Shown in pieces: positions 41,596 through 50,877 of a stretch of 64,000 nt of DNA. A model generated the notes under the pieces. That model was given only the letters and a program-made list of their open reading frames with translations, did not search any database and was not told where the DNA came from. The position numbers and the translations under genes were made by a program. Origin of the DNA: Microbacterium sp. 70-16 (GTDB lineage: Bacteria > Actinomycetota > Actinomycetes > Actinomycetales > Microbacteriaceae); NCBI RefSeq assembly GCF_001898315.1, contig NZ_MKTQ01000028.1, positions 122,832-186,831 on the forward strand, written 5' to 3'. How positions within the stretch are numbered: position 1 is the first letter of the stretch; each line of letters starts with the position of its first letter.

Positions 41596-44165
41596 CACGC
41601 GGCCGCCCCTGCTGCCACGGCTGCAGCGGTGACGGTGCAGGTGAACTCGTGCGCGCCGCTGCGTACGTCGCACACCGTTCCGTCCGGCAGTTCGACGCGG
41701 CACGAGGTCGACACCGGCACCTCGACGCGCAGCGTGAAGGTGTCGTCGACGATCGTCCAGGAGGATGCCGCGGTGCCGTACGGCGTGCGGACGATGCCCT
41801 CGGCCGAGGTCAATCCGCCGCCGAGGACCGGCGCGACGCGGAACCGACGGTAGCCGCCCTCGACGGGTTCGATGCCCGCGATGCGCCGGTACAACCAGTC
41901 CCCCACCGCTCCGGCGGCATAGTGGTTGAACGAGACCATGCCGCCGCCCGAATCTTCGTCCGAACCGCCGCCGAGGTCTGCGATGTTGACCGTGCCGTCA
42001 GGACGCAGGGCATCCCAGCGCTCCCAGATCGTCGTGCCGCCCGACTCGACCATGTACAGCCACGACGGGCATGAGGTCTGCAGCAGCAGCCGATACGCCT
42101 CGGCGACGCGACCGTTGTCGGAGAGCGCGAACAGCAGCTGTGGGGTACCGGGGAATCCGGTCGCGAGGTGCCCGTCGTTCTCGTCGATCTGCCGCACGAG
42201 GTTGTCGACCATCGTCGCGGTCTCAACCCCGCCGGTCATGCCGAACGCGAGGGGAAGCACGTAGCCGGTCTGGAACTCCTTCTTGAGCGTGCCCTCACCG
42301 TCGGTGAACACCGCCCGGTATGCCTGAACGACCTCCGCCCGCAGAGCACGGTAACGGCGTGCGTCGTCGGGATGGCCGAGAAGGTCGGCGATCTCGGCAA
42401 CGATTCGGTAGGAGTTCGCGAGATAGGCGGTTGCGACCCAGCGCCCGCGGCGCAGCCACTCTCTGACGTCGCCGTCGGGCGCCGTCCAGTCGCCGAAGTG
42501 GAACGGGAACCGCCAGATGCGCCGGTGGTTCCGGCCGACCGACAGCACACGCGACCACCAGGCCGCGGCCTTCAGGAACCGCGTCATCACGGGGTACTGA
42601 CTGCGCAACAGGCTCAGATCGCCGCGGGCGAGGTACTCGGCCCACGGCGCGAGGATGCACACGTCACCCCATGTCGCGGTGGCCATGACGGGGAACGGGT
42701 TGCCGGCGCGTGGCACGACCATGGGGATGCCACCGCCGCGGCTCTGCTCGGCGGCGACGTCGCGCAGCCACTTGCCGAGGAAGCGACTCATGTCGAAGTT
42801 GTACGACGCCGTGGGGGCGAAGACGGCGTAGTCTCCCGTCCACCCCTCGCGCTCGTCTCGCTGCGGACAGTCGGTGGGGATGTCGACGAAGTTCGATCGC
42901 CCGCCCCACTGGATCGCTGACTGCAGCCGGTTGATGAGGTCGTTCGAGCAGGTGAACGATCCGTTCTCCGGCACCTCCGAGTGCAGCGCGAGGGCTTCGA
43001 GCTCGATGTCTTCAGCCCGCACACCCGAGACGCCGACGTACCGGAATCCCATGTAGGTCAGGCGAGGCGAGTACTCCTGATCGCCGTCGACGCACGTGTA
43101 GCTCGCGGTGGCTTTTGCGGTGCGCAGCGACTTCACGAACAGCTCATCGTCCACGAGCACTTCGGCGTGGCGGAAGACCACGGTCTGCCCCTCGGTGCCG
43201 CGCAAACGCACTCGGATGACGCCGGCGAAGTTCTGCCCGAAGTCGTAGATCAGCTCACCGCTGGGTGCCACGGTCCGCGCGATCGGCGTCATGATCTGCT
43301 GCACGCGCACGGGTGTCCCGTACTGCGCACGCACCACAGGGGTGCCCCCGGGAGCGGTGATGTCGGCGGGCTTCCATGTCTGGTCGGCGGCCGTCACGCG
43401 CGCGTCGAACGCCTCGCCGTCGTACCACTCGGCCGCACGGTAGGGCCCATCGGTCGAGACCTGCCAGTCGGGTCCGGTCGGGATGATCTCGGTGGCGCCG
43501 TCGTCATATGCCAGGTGGATCTCGGCCAGCAGCGCCTGACGGTCGGCGTAGATGCGGTTCTTGCGCTTGTACGTGTACGAGCCGACTGCCCATCCCCCGG
43601 CAACCGTCGCGACGACGGTGTTCTCACCTGGCGTGGGCGTCAGGTCGTAGGTCTGGTACTGGATCTGGTGTGCGTACGACGTGAAGCCGGGTGCGAAGTA
43701 GTCCTCACCCACCTTGCGTCCGTTGAGGTCGAGCTCGTAGACCCCGAGGGCCGTGATCTCGACCCAGGCGCGCTGCAGTCCGGGGCGCACCGTGAAAGTC
43801 CGACGGAACACCATCGGTGTGGGCGACAGCTTGTCGGGCGTCTCATATGCGGCATCCGTGATCCACTGTGCGACCCAGGGGGTGTCGAGTCGTCCGGTGC
43901 GGAAGCTCGTGTCGGCGTCCGCGATCGCGCCCGAGGTTCCGGTGGCGACGACGCGCACGGGGTAGTCGGTGCGCGGGCGCAGCGCGCCGGAGTAGATCGT
44001 GCCGATCTGATCCTGCGTCTGCACCTCCCAGTCACCGACCGTGATGCGGGCCGACGCGAGCGCCTCCCCCGGGTTGCTGGATTCCAGGGCGAAGGCGATC
44101 CGCGGCGGGTCGTCGGTGACGCAGCCGGCCGCGAGCGAGTCGACGGTGAGTGCGGAGATTCTCAT
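41595..44165 (-). CDS. GH78 alpha-L-rhamnosidase
   Basis: 856 residues with the typical order: N-terminal beta domains, then the (alpha/alpha)6 barrel from about 400. The family signature D-C-P-Q-R-D-E-R-E-G-W-T-G-D is at 432-445, carrying an acid residue of the catalytic pair, and G-G-T-T-I-W-E-R-W-D is further on. It releases terminal rhamnose from glycosides. No signal peptide, so imported rhamnosides are its target. Its ATG overlaps the GH3 stop (ATGA). Confidence 0.95.
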   Translation of the reverse strand: MRISALTVDSLAAGCVTDDPPRIAFALESSNPGEALASARITVGDWEVQTQDQIGTIYSGALRPRTDYPVRVVATGTSGAIADADTSFRTGRLDTPWVAQWITDAAYETPDKLSPTPMVFRRTFTVRPGLQRAWVEITALGVYELDLNGRKVGEDYFAPGFTSYAHQIQYQTYDLTPTPGENTVVATVAGGWAVGSYTYKRKNRIYADRQALLAEIHLAYDDGATEIIPTGPDWQVSTDGPYRAAEWYDGEAFDARVTAADQTWKPADITAPGGTPVVRAQYGTPVRVQQIMTPIARTVAPSGELIYDFGQNFAGVIRVRLRGTEGQTVVFRHAEVLVDDELFVKSLRTAKATASYTCVDGDQEYSPRLTYMGFRYVGVSGVRAEDIELEALALHSEVPENGSFTCSNDLINRLQSAIQWGGRSNFVDIPTDCPQRDEREGWTGDYAVFAPTASYNFDMSRFLGKWLRDVAAEQSRGGGIPMVVPRAGNPFPVMATATWGDVCILAPWAEYLARGDLSLLRSQYPVMTRFLKAAAWWSRVLSVGRNHRRIWRFPFHFGDWTAPDGDVREWLRRGRWVATAYLANSYRIVAEIADLLGHPDDARRYRALRAEVVQAYRAVFTDGEGTLKKEFQTGYVLPLAFGMTGGVETATMVDNLVRQIDENDGHLATGFPGTPQLLFALSDNGRVAEAYRLLLQTSCPSWLYMVESGGTTIWERWDALRPDGTVNIADLGGGSDEDSGGGMVSFNHYAAGAVGDWLYRRIAGIEPVEGGYRRFRVAPVLGGGLTSAEGIVRTPYGTAASSWTIVDDTFTLRVEVPVSTSCRVELPDGTVCDVRSGAHEFTCTVTAAAVAAGAAA

Positions 44166-46600
44166 GTGCGTCCCTTGCCGAGGATGGTGCGGATGCCACG
44201 GAGCGGGCGCCAGGCAGCGATGTCGGCGATACCCCGCGCGACGTGATCGGGGAGCGCACCGCTGGAGGACATGACCATGCTGCGCAGCGATTGGAACGGC
44301 ATCATGCGCAGGACGAAGTGCGCGTTCTTCACTCGTGCGTCACGCTCGGTGCTGTCGGGCATCGCGAGCGCGGCGGTGTAGTCCTTGCGCACACGCCCCG
44401 ACACGAGCCGGAGCATGACGGCGCCCATCACCGATCGGCGGGCGTCGATGAGGCGCGTCTCCATCGTGAGGCGGCGAGAGGTCGGCTGCGGCGGGATCTC
44501 TCGCCCGAGCAGAGCCGGGAACGCCGCGGGAATCGCGGTGGGCGGTGTCGCGTACGCGGCATCCACCTCGGGCGAATACGGCGATCGCGATTCTCGGCCG
44601 CAGCTCACGATGAGCGGCGCGGCGAGGCGCACGTCGGCGGCGGATGCGGCCAGCAGGATCTCGTAGGCGCCGTTCTCCAGCACCCAGTCGTGTGTCGCGA
44701 CATCCCAGTACGCGAGGTCGTCGAGTTCGAACCGCATCTCGATGGGAACGGTCGCACCGGCGGGGACCTCGACGCGCGTGAAGGCGCGCAGTTCCTTGTC
44801 GGCCTTGAAGACGCGGCCACGGTTGTTGCGCACGTACAGTTGCACGATTTCGGCGCCATCGCGTGTGCCGTCATTGGTGACCCGTGCGCGCACGGTCACG
44901 GTACCCGCGTTCACCGACACGTCGAGGCCGCTGTAGGAGTACGTCGTGTAGCTGAGGCCGTGGCCGAAGGGGTAGCGCACGCGCCGCCCCGTCAGATCAT
45001 GGTGGCGGTAGCCGACGTAGATCGACTCGTAGTACAGCGCCTGCGGGCCGCGGTCGTAGTCGGCGGCAGAGCCGGCGTCTTCGGCGGTCAGCGTCCATGT
45101 CTCGGCGAGTTTGCCGGATGGAATGGCCTCGCCGAAGAGCAGCCGCGCGGCGGCCTCGCCGCCATGCATGCCGGGAAGGTGCAGGTCGAGGATGGCCGCG
45201 AGGCCGTCCTCGAAGGGGAGCTCGACGGGCGCGCCGGCGAACATCACGAACACGACGCGTGCACCCGTGTCGATCAGTCGCTGCAGCAGTGCCGTCTGGT
45301 TCTCGCCCATGCGCATCGAGGTGCGGTCGAAGCCCTCGCTCTCTTCCAGGTCGCTGAGCCCGCCGAAGAAGAGCACGGTGGCCCCCGGTCGCACGGTGGC
45401 AACAGCTTCGTCTTCGAGCACCCGGTCACGTTCCGCGCTGAGTGAGCGGTAGCCGCGGGCGTAGCGGTACCGGATGCCGCGATCGTCGAACGCGTCGCGA
45501 GGCGTCACGACGCTCGTGGGGTTGATCAGCGAGGAGCCCGCACCCTGGAACCGCATGCGTTCGAACAACTCGCCCACGACGACGACCTCCGCTGAGGGGT
45601 CGAGCGGCAGCGCACCGTCGTTGCTCAGCAGCACCGCGCCCGCCGTCGCGATCTCGCTCGACAGCGACGCGTGTGCGGCAGGATCATGCGCGACGGGCGG
45701 ATGCGGGGCATGCTGACGTCGCAGAATCAGGGTGAGCATCCGGCGCACGGCCTCGTCGAGAACGGACTGCGCAAGCCGGCCGCTGCGGACCGCGTCGATG
45801 ATCGCGCGGCGGTTGTGCACAGTGTCACCGGGCATGTCGAGGTCGCAGCCGGCGGCGAGTGCGGCGACGCGGTCATGCGTCGCACCCCAGTCGGTCATCA
45901 CGACGCCGTCGAAGCCCCACTCATCGCGCAGGATGCCGGTGAGCAGTTCGCGGTTGTCGGAGCTGAAGACGCCGTTGATCGCGTTGTAGGCGCACATCAC
46001 GGTGGACGGTCTCGCATCGCGGACGATGCGCTCGAACTGGCGCAGATAGATCTCGCGCAGCGCCCGTTCATCGACGATGCTGTCGCCGACGAACCGGTAG
46101 TCCTCGTTCGAGTTCGCGGCGAAGTGCTTGACCGACGTGGCGACGCCGTGCGCCTCGACGGCGGAGACGAACGCCGCACCGAAGGCGCTCGAAACGAGAG
46201 GGTCCTCGGAGAAGTACTCGAAGTTGCGGCCGCACAGCGGGTTGCGCTTGATGTTCACGCCGGGCGCGAGGACCACGTCAACCTCGAGATCGATCGCCTC
46301 GCACGCGATCGCCTCGCCCATGCGGGTGGCATAGGCGGGCTCCCACGTGCTCGCGAGCGTGACTGCCGGGGGGAAGGCCGTCGACGGCACGTTGTCGGAG
46401 ACGCCGAAAGCGCCACCGGTGGAGCGCACCTTGCGGACGCCGTGCGGACCATCGGTGAGATAGAGCGAGGGGATGCCGAGTCGCTCGACTGCCGCGGTGT
46501 TCCACGACTTCGAGCCTTCGAGCAGGCGCGCCTTCTCTTCGTTCGTCAGCAGGGCGAGCAGCTCATCGATCTGAAGAGCGACCGTGGGCTGCGCTGTCAT
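44162..46600 (-). CDS. GH3 beta-glucosidase-type hydrolase
   Basis: 812 residues. Catalytic nucleophile D237 in V-V-M-T-D-W-G; K-H-F-A-A-N and L-T-D-G-P-H-G in the first barrel; the second domain and the fibronectin-III-like C-terminal part follow. The last 110 residues add an extension rich in Arg and Met beyond the usual length. It is intracellular. With GH78 and the symporter it would take apart a rhamnosyl-glucoside. ATG 46600 overlaps the MFS stop. Confidence 0.94.
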   Translation of the reverse strand: MTAQPTVALQIDELLALLTNEEKARLLEGSKSWNTAAVERLGIPSLYLTDGPHGVRKVRSTGGAFGVSDNVPSTAFPPAVTLASTWEPAYATRMGEAIACEAIDLEVDVVLAPGVNIKRNPLCGRNFEYFSEDPLVSSAFGAAFVSAVEAHGVATSVKHFAANSNEDYRFVGDSIVDERALREIYLRQFERIVRDARPSTVMCAYNAINGVFSSDNRELLTGILRDEWGFDGVVMTDWGATHDRVAALAAGCDLDMPGDTVHNRRAIIDAVRSGRLAQSVLDEAVRRMLTLILRRQHAPHPPVAHDPAAHASLSSEIATAGAVLLSNDGALPLDPSAEVVVVGELFERMRFQGAGSSLINPTSVVTPRDAFDDRGIRYRYARGYRSLSAERDRVLEDEAVATVRPGATVLFFGGLSDLEESEGFDRTSMRMGENQTALLQRLIDTGARVVFVMFAGAPVELPFEDGLAAILDLHLPGMHGGEAAARLLFGEAIPSGKLAETWTLTAEDAGSAADYDRGPQALYYESIYVGYRHHDLTGRRVRYPFGHGLSYTTYSYSGLDVSVNAGTVTVRARVTNDGTRDGAEIVQLYVRNNRGRVFKADKELRAFTRVEVPAGATVPIEMRFELDDLAYWDVATHDWVLENGAYEILLAASAADVRLAAPLIVSCGRESRSPYSPEVDAAYATPPTAIPAAFPALLGREIPPQPTSRRLTMETRLIDARRSVMGAVMLRLVSGRVRKDYTAALAMPDSTERDARVKNAHFVLRMMPFQSLRSMVMSSSGALPDHVARGIADIAAWRPLRGIRTILGKGRT

Positions 46601-47904
46601 CGGACGCTCCGGATGAACATCGTGAGGCCACCGGCCACGAGCGAGCCCGCCGCCCCGGCAAGGAACAGCGCGGTGTAGTTCGTGCTGGTGGTCGAGGCGA
46701 TGGCGAGGAGCCCGGCGCCGACGAGCGGGGCGACCGCCCCCGCGAGCGTCGCGGCCATGTTGTACGTGGTCATCCACTTGCCCGCCTGAGCGCGTTCGGG
46801 GACGAGGTCGCTCGCGAGGGCGACATCGACGGAGCCGAACATGCCGGCACCACCGAGAATCAACAGCACTGCGGCGAAGAACAGGCCGAACCCATCGGTG
46901 AAGGCCATGACCGTCAGTCCCGCCGCGCCCAGAATCGAGGAGATCAGGACGAAGATCCGGCGCCGCTTGAGCTTGTCGGAGAGGATGCCGGACACGACAG
47001 CGAACGTCATCGTGACGAGGATGCCGATGCCGCCGACGAGAGCAAGCCGGGTGCCTGCTTCGGTCGCGGTGAACCCAAGTCGGTCGAGCAGGAAGTACAA
47101 CTGATAGGTCGACAGGAATGCGAGCGCGATCTGCATGAGCAGCTTGCCCACCCACAGGATCGAGAAGTCGGGGTGCTTGCGGGGGTTGAACAGCAGCTGC
47201 GCGAACGTCTCGCGGATCGACTGTCGGGGTAGCTCGATCGTCGGCTCCGGCAGCAGGAACATGAACAGGCCGCCGAGCACGGCCAGCGCGATCACGGGAA
47301 CCATGAAGATCAGCAGCACGCTGAAGGTGAGCGACCCGCCGATCGTGTAGCCGAGCACGCCCGCGAGCTGCGTGGCGACGCCGACGATCGCACTCGCCGT
47401 GCCGCGCTGCGACTCCGGGACGCGCTCCGCCACGATCGGGGTGATCGCCGCACCGTTCGCCGCGCCGCCCAGAGACACCACGACCCAGCCGACGATCATC
47501 AGCGGGATCGAATCCGCGAGCGCGACGATCACGGAGCCGAGCGCGACGATCAGCACGCCGGCGATGAACCATGGCCGGCGCCGACCGATCGGCGTGCGCG
47601 TCCGGTCAGACAGCACTCCGGCGATCGGGCCGGCGATGAGCCCCGCTACGGCGCCGATCGTCGCGACGAGTCCGAGAACGGCGACCTTCTCGTCGGGCGC
47701 CAGGAGGCCGACCTTGTAGGGGAGGCTGAAGAGCGCGGGCATCATCACGGTCAGATACAGACCGAAGTTCGCGAGTCCGAACAGGGTCAGAAACCCCGCG
47801 CCCACCTTCTTCTGCGGCTCCGGCGCCTCGATCTCGCGGACGACGCCACCCATCGAGGCTTCCAGCGGTGTGGCCAGCGGGTTGGCCAGCGGGTTGTCGG
47901 ACAT
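46597..47904 (-). CDS. GPH/MFS-type glycoside:cation symporter
   Basis: 435 residues with twelve membrane segments. The loop G-V-L-S-D-R-T-R-T-P-I-G-R-R-R-P-W between segments 2 and 3 is the signature of sucrose/glycoside transporters of this superfamily; G-I-L-S-D-K-L-K-R-R-R is its counterpart in the second half. Start is ATG 47904; a longer frame is not supported. First gene of the operon 47904-41239, directly below the operator at 47938. Confidence 0.92.
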   Translation of the reverse strand: MSDNPLANPLATPLEASMGGVVREIEAPEPQKKVGAGFLTLFGLANFGLYLTVMMPALFSLPYKVGLLAPDEKVAVLGLVATIGAVAGLIAGPIAGVLSDRTRTPIGRRRPWFIAGVLIVALGSVIVALADSIPLMIVGWVVVSLGGAANGAAITPIVAERVPESQRGTASAIVGVATQLAGVLGYTIGGSLTFSVLLIFMVPVIALAVLGGLFMFLLPEPTIELPRQSIRETFAQLLFNPRKHPDFSILWVGKLLMQIALAFLSTYQLYFLLDRLGFTATEAGTRLALVGGIGILVTMTFAVVSGILSDKLKRRRIFVLISSILGAAGLTVMAFTDGFGLFFAAVLLILGGAGMFGSVDVALASDLVPERAQAGKWMTTYNMAATLAGAVAPLVGAGLLAIASTTSTNYTALFLAGAAGSLVAGGLTMFIRSVR

Positions 47905-47937
47905 GCGGACTCCATTGTCGGGATCGAGAGCGAGGTT

Positions 47938-47956
47938 ACTAGCGCGCGCTACTAGT
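47938..47956. promoter_or_regulatory. Candidate LacI operator, site 2
   Basis: ACTAG (47938-47942) and CTAGT (47952-47956) bracket TAGCGCGCGCTA (47940-47951), which is a perfect palindrome. It lies between the symporter start and the LacI stop and resembles site 1. Confidence 0.65.
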
Positions 47957-48004
47957 TGCTGAATGGTAACGCGAATCTCGCCACAAAGGCAAGATTGAAC
48001 CGTT

Positions 48005-48985
48005 TCAGGTGGTTTCGCGGGCGACGACGTGCGCGCCGAACTCGGGGCCCGTCGCCGGGGCGGGAGCCGCACCGACACGGCTCAGTGCGAGCTCGGCCAG
48101 GAACCTGCCGAGGCCCGCGGCATCCACGCGCACCGTCGACAGCGCGGGGACGAACAGCGCCGCGAGTGGCGTGCCATCGTGACCGATGACAGCGAGCCGC
48201 TGCGGTACCGGGATCTGTGCGCGCAATGCCGCACCGACGACGAGCGCTGCGACGTCGTCGTTGTAGGCGATCACACCATCCACGCCCTGGCGAACCCACT
48301 CCGTCACGACCGCACTCACCGATGCGGCGTCGATGTCGACGCGGGCGAACAGTGGGCTGCCTGCGAGTTCCTCGACGCTCCGCGAGGCGAGCGATGCGCG
48401 CTGATCGACGAGGTCGCGCAGTCGAGGGTCCGTGGAACCCGCGAAGACGATGCGGCGGCGACCGGTGCTGACGAGGTGTGCCGCCTGCACACGCGGACCC
48501 TCGCTGAATCCGAGGTCACCTTCGAGCCCGTGGTCGTCGCGTCCGGGAACCAGGGTCACAGCACCGGTCGCCTGGATCGCCGCGTACTGGGCGTCGGAGA
48601 GAGGCGCGAGTGACATGACGACGTCGGGAGCGAGGCTCTCCCACAGTGGCACCGCCTGACCGCCGGGATGGGGGGTCATCGTCACGAGCGAGTACCCGGC
48701 TCGGTCGAGCACGAGGGATGCCTCATCGAGGTGCGAGCGCACGGCGTGATCCACCGGCCAGTCCGGCAGCAGCAAGAGCACGATGTGGCTCTGACCGCTC
48801 GCCAGCGCTCGCGCCGCCGTGTGGGGTCGGTATCCCAAGCGCCGCGCCTCCGCGATCACCCGCTCGCGCGTCGCCTCTGAGATCGACTGTCCCGGAGTGT
48901 CGTTGAGGACGAAGCCGACGGTCGCTCGCGACAGACCCAGCGACCGCGCGACATCGGCGGCAGTGACACGTTTACCCACAATCAC
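48005..48985 (-). CDS. LacI-family transcriptional regulator
   Basis: About 326 residues. HTH near the N-terminus: T-A-A-D-V-A-R-S-L-G-L-S-R-A-T-V-G-F-V-L-N-D, hinge A-A-R-A-L-A-S-G-Q-S, then the sensor with V-I-G-H-D-G-T-P in place of the usual V-I-G-F-D-D. Two GTG starts are possible, 48985 (AGGG four bases above) and 48979. It controls the symporter-GH3-GH78 operon and probably the epimerase. Confidence 0.93.
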   Translation of the reverse strand: MIVGKRVTAADVARSLGLSRATVGFVLNDTPGQSISEATRERVIAEARRLGYRPHTAARALASGQSHIVLLLLPDWPVDHAVRSHLDEASLVLDRAGYSLVTMTPHPGGQAVPLWESLAPDVVMSLAPLSDAQYAAIQATGAVTLVPGRDDHGLEGDLGFSEGPRVQAAHLVSTGRRRIVFAGSTDPRLRDLVDQRASLASRSVEELAGSPLFARVDIDAASVSAVVTEWVRQGVDGVIAYNDDVAALVVGAALRAQIPVPQRLAVIGHDGTPLAALFVPALSTVRVDAAGLGRFLAELALSRVGAAPAPATGPEFGAHVVARETT

Positions 48986-49052
48986 GCACCCTACGCGGCG
49001 CGGGCGCATCCAGCGAACGGGGCGGCGCCGCGTCGCTCTGGAATCAAAGAGG

Positions 49053-49220
49053 CTAGTGACCCGGAGCGGGCAGGCATCCGCCGTCCATGATGAATCCGCC
49101 GGCCTCGACCCGCACACCCTCGGGGATCACGGCGCCGAACAGGCATCCACCGCCGGTGACAGCCACGCCGAACGGAACGTCACCGTTGCGCTCGTAGCTC
49201 TGGATCTGACGGTGGCCCAC
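49053..49220 (-). CDS. Possible short protein with paired GGCL motifs
   Basis: A 55-residue frame from GTG 49220, without a clear ribosome site. It contains T-G-G-G-C-L-F-G-A-V and F-I-M-D-G-G-C-L-P-A-P, two similar turns. The sequence has coding character, but a stop close upstream and no good start make this a candidate or a fragment only. The rest of 48986-49300 holds the vapBC promoter. Confidence 0.3.
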   Translation of the reverse strand: MGHRQIQSYERNGDVPFGVAVTGGGCLFGAVIPEGVRVEAGGFIMDGGCLPAPGH

Positions 49221-49303
49221 ACGGCGCCGAGGCTTCGAGATGATGCCAGCGCCTGATCATCGGGACCGGTGCTCATGCGAGCATCCTAGGCGGGCAGAGA
49301 GCC

Positions 49304-49321
49304 TATATACTCCTCTATATA
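49304..49321. promoter_or_regulatory. Candidate VapB operator/promoter
   Basis: Two TATATA blocks (49304-49309, 49316-49321) flank CTCCTC, in an otherwise GC-rich region and just above the GGAGGAGG ribosome site of the antitoxin. Confidence 0.5.
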
Positions 49322-49337
49322 AATCGGAGGAGGAGTC

Positions 49338-49559
49338 ATGGCCGTCACGTCAATCGATATCGACCCGGACGAGCTGCGTCGAGCGAAGGAGCTCGCCGGC
49401 ACGACCTCCAATCGCGAAACGGTGGATCTCGCCCTGCGCACTCTCATTGCCGTCCGTCGTCAACCGGCGGCCGTCGAGCGGATCATCGCGCGCACGTTCG
49501 AGCCCGACCAGATCGGCGCGCCGACGATCCCGCCGGCAACCGCGATTGCCGGCCAGTGA
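49338..49559 (+). CDS. VapB-type antitoxin (ribbon-helix-helix-like)
   Basis: 73 residues. The N-terminal half, T-S-I-D-I-D-P-D-E-L-R-R-A-K-E-L and N-R-E-T-V-D-L-A-L-R-T-L, fits VapB antitoxins of the RHH group, while the C-terminal tail would wrap the toxin. Strong AGGAGGAG leader. Its stop overlaps the toxin GTG (GTGA). Confidence 0.85.
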   Translation: MAVTSIDIDPDELRRAKELAGTTSNRETVDLALRTLIAVRRQPAAVERIIARTFEPDQIGAPTIPPATAIAGQ

Positions 49560-49960
49560 CGACCTACCTCGTCGACAACAGCATCTGGCAGAAGGCCGCA
49601 ACGAGCGACGCGATTGCAGCGAGGCTTCGCGAGCTCTCACCTTCGCACCTGATCATCACCTGCCCGCCGCAAGTTCTCGAGTACTGCCATTCGGCGCGGA
49701 ACCCGCAGGAGTACCAAGAACTCCGGGCAGACATGGAGCAGCTCCTACCCGCATGGGAACACCCCGACGAGCAGCAAGCCCTCGGCATCCAGCAGGCACT
49801 GTGGGACACCGGGCTCCTGCGCGCGGCGGCGGCGTTCGATTGCCTCATTGCGGCATACGCGGTCGTCAACGACGCTGTCATCCTGAACTCCGACCACGAC
49901 TTCGAGTTCATAGAGATCGCCACGCGGGGCGCTGTCCGGCAAGAGTACGTGAGCGCCTGA
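49556..49960 (+). CDS. VapC-type PIN ribonuclease toxin
   Basis: 134 residues. PIN-domain acid residues are visible: D7 in Y-L-V-D-N-S, D in A-A-F-D-C-L-I-A-A-Y-A near 94, and D in L-N-S-D-H-D-F near 113. GTG start coupled to vapB. It lies just outside the left att-like site of the island. Confidence 0.87.
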   Translation: MTTYLVDNSIWQKAATSDAIAARLRELSPSHLIITCPPQVLEYCHSARNPQEYQELRADMEQLLPAWEHPDEQQALGIQQALWDTGLLRAAAAFDCLIAAYAVVNDAVILNSDHDFEFIEIATRGAVRQEYVSA

Positions 49961-50045
49961 CAGACACGTCGGGAGCAACCTGGGGGCAACCTGGAGCCCA
50001 AAAACGGGCCCCGGAGCGGACTCTCGCTCTTCTGACGCCAACGAG

Positions 50046-50072
50046 AAAACCCCCGGCTGACCGGGGTTTTTT
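50046..50072 (+). terminator. Intrinsic terminator below vapC
   Basis: AAAACCCCCGG and CCGGGGTTTT make a stem around CTGA, followed by TT. It is 86 bases past the toxin stop and directly abuts the att-like site at 50075. Confidence 0.8.
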
Positions 50073-50074
50073 CT

Positions 50075-50209
50075 GCGGAGACGGAGGGATTTGAAATCGC
50101 GCCGACGACAACCGAGACGGGCCGAAACCGCATGATTCCGCGGGTTCTGACGTCGCGGACTTGCTCCTCGATCAGGTGAGCCGGGTTCGATCCGTGGCAG
50201 AAACATGGC
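50075..50209. repeat. att-like site 1 (left island border)
   Basis: 50075-50095 is identical over 21 bases to the 3' end of tRNA-Ser (62612-62632). The next 114 bases (50096-50209) align without gaps to 58995-59108, with 83 matches by hand count. It ends in GTGGCAGAAACATGGC, a motif repeated at the other sites. Confidence 0.85.
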
Positions 50210-50267
50210 GGGTGATCGGCGCGAAATCAGGTGGCTGCACCCGCTCTTCAGTCATGCGAACTGGAGG

Positions 50268-50852
50268 CTACGCGGACGCAGCTTCGACCATCATCTCGAC
50301 GGCTTCGATCATGCCGTATCGGTCGCGCAACGTGTCCAGGATCTCCTCGACGGTGAGCGCTGCACCGTAGCGGCCGGAACGACTCGCGATCTCCTGCAGC
50401 GCGGCGAGCGCATGCCTGGGGTTGAGCGCGACAGTGTTCTTCGCGAACTCCCTGGCGCTGAGCACCTGGATGCCCGGCGGAATCTTGGCTGCAGGGAAGT
50501 CCTTCAGGTTCTCCGTGACGATCGCTCCGGCTCCCGCGATGACGGCCGCAGCGACCACATGCTCGTCATCCGGATCGGGAAGCCCCAACGTACCTTCCAG
50601 CGGCTCCCAGCCTTCGACCTCAGCGTCGGCGAACTCTCGCCGTATCGCGGCGATGAGGGTTGCTGCGCGGCTGGCAGCCTCCGCTACGGGTATCCCCCGC
50701 TTCACGAGCTTGACTTCCTCGTGAAACTCGAGCTCTTCGAGGATCGCCGAACTCCAGGTCGGTCGATACGCGCCCTCCACCGCGAGCGAAAGGAGGAAGT
50801 CGCGTTGCAGGCTCGGCCACAGCACGCTGGTGTCGAGGGTCGCCGTGAACAC
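50268..50852 (-). CDS. PIN-domain protein (toxin of an HTH-PIN pair)
   Basis: 194 residues. T-A-T-L-D-T-S-V-L-W at the start gives the first acid; D-P-D-D-E-H-V-V-A-A-A near 95 and V-T-E-N-L-K-D-F near 113 give the others. It is longer than VapC and has a C-terminal helical extension from 135. Preceded by a helix-turn-helix gene 25 bases upstream, the probable antitoxin. Confidence 0.85.
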   Translation of the reverse strand: MFTATLDTSVLWPSLQRDFLLSLAVEGAYRPTWSSAILEELEFHEEVKLVKRGIPVAEAASRAATLIAAIRREFADAEVEGWEPLEGTLGLPDPDDEHVVAAAVIAGAGAIVTENLKDFPAAKIPPGIQVLSAREFAKNTVALNPRHALAALQEIASRSGRYGAALTVEEILDTLRDRYGMIEAVEMMVEAASA

Positions 50853-50877
50853 GACCCCATCCTGTCAGCCTGCGAGG

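Noticed and set aside
44162..47572. 1136-residue form of the GH3 gene
   Set aside because: The added 320 residues are Arg/His-rich and overlap the symporter; ATG 46600 overlaps the symporter stop by four bases.
50075..50095. Second tRNA gene
   Set aside because: Only the acceptor and part of the T arm are present; the rest of the cloverleaf is missing, as also at 58974.
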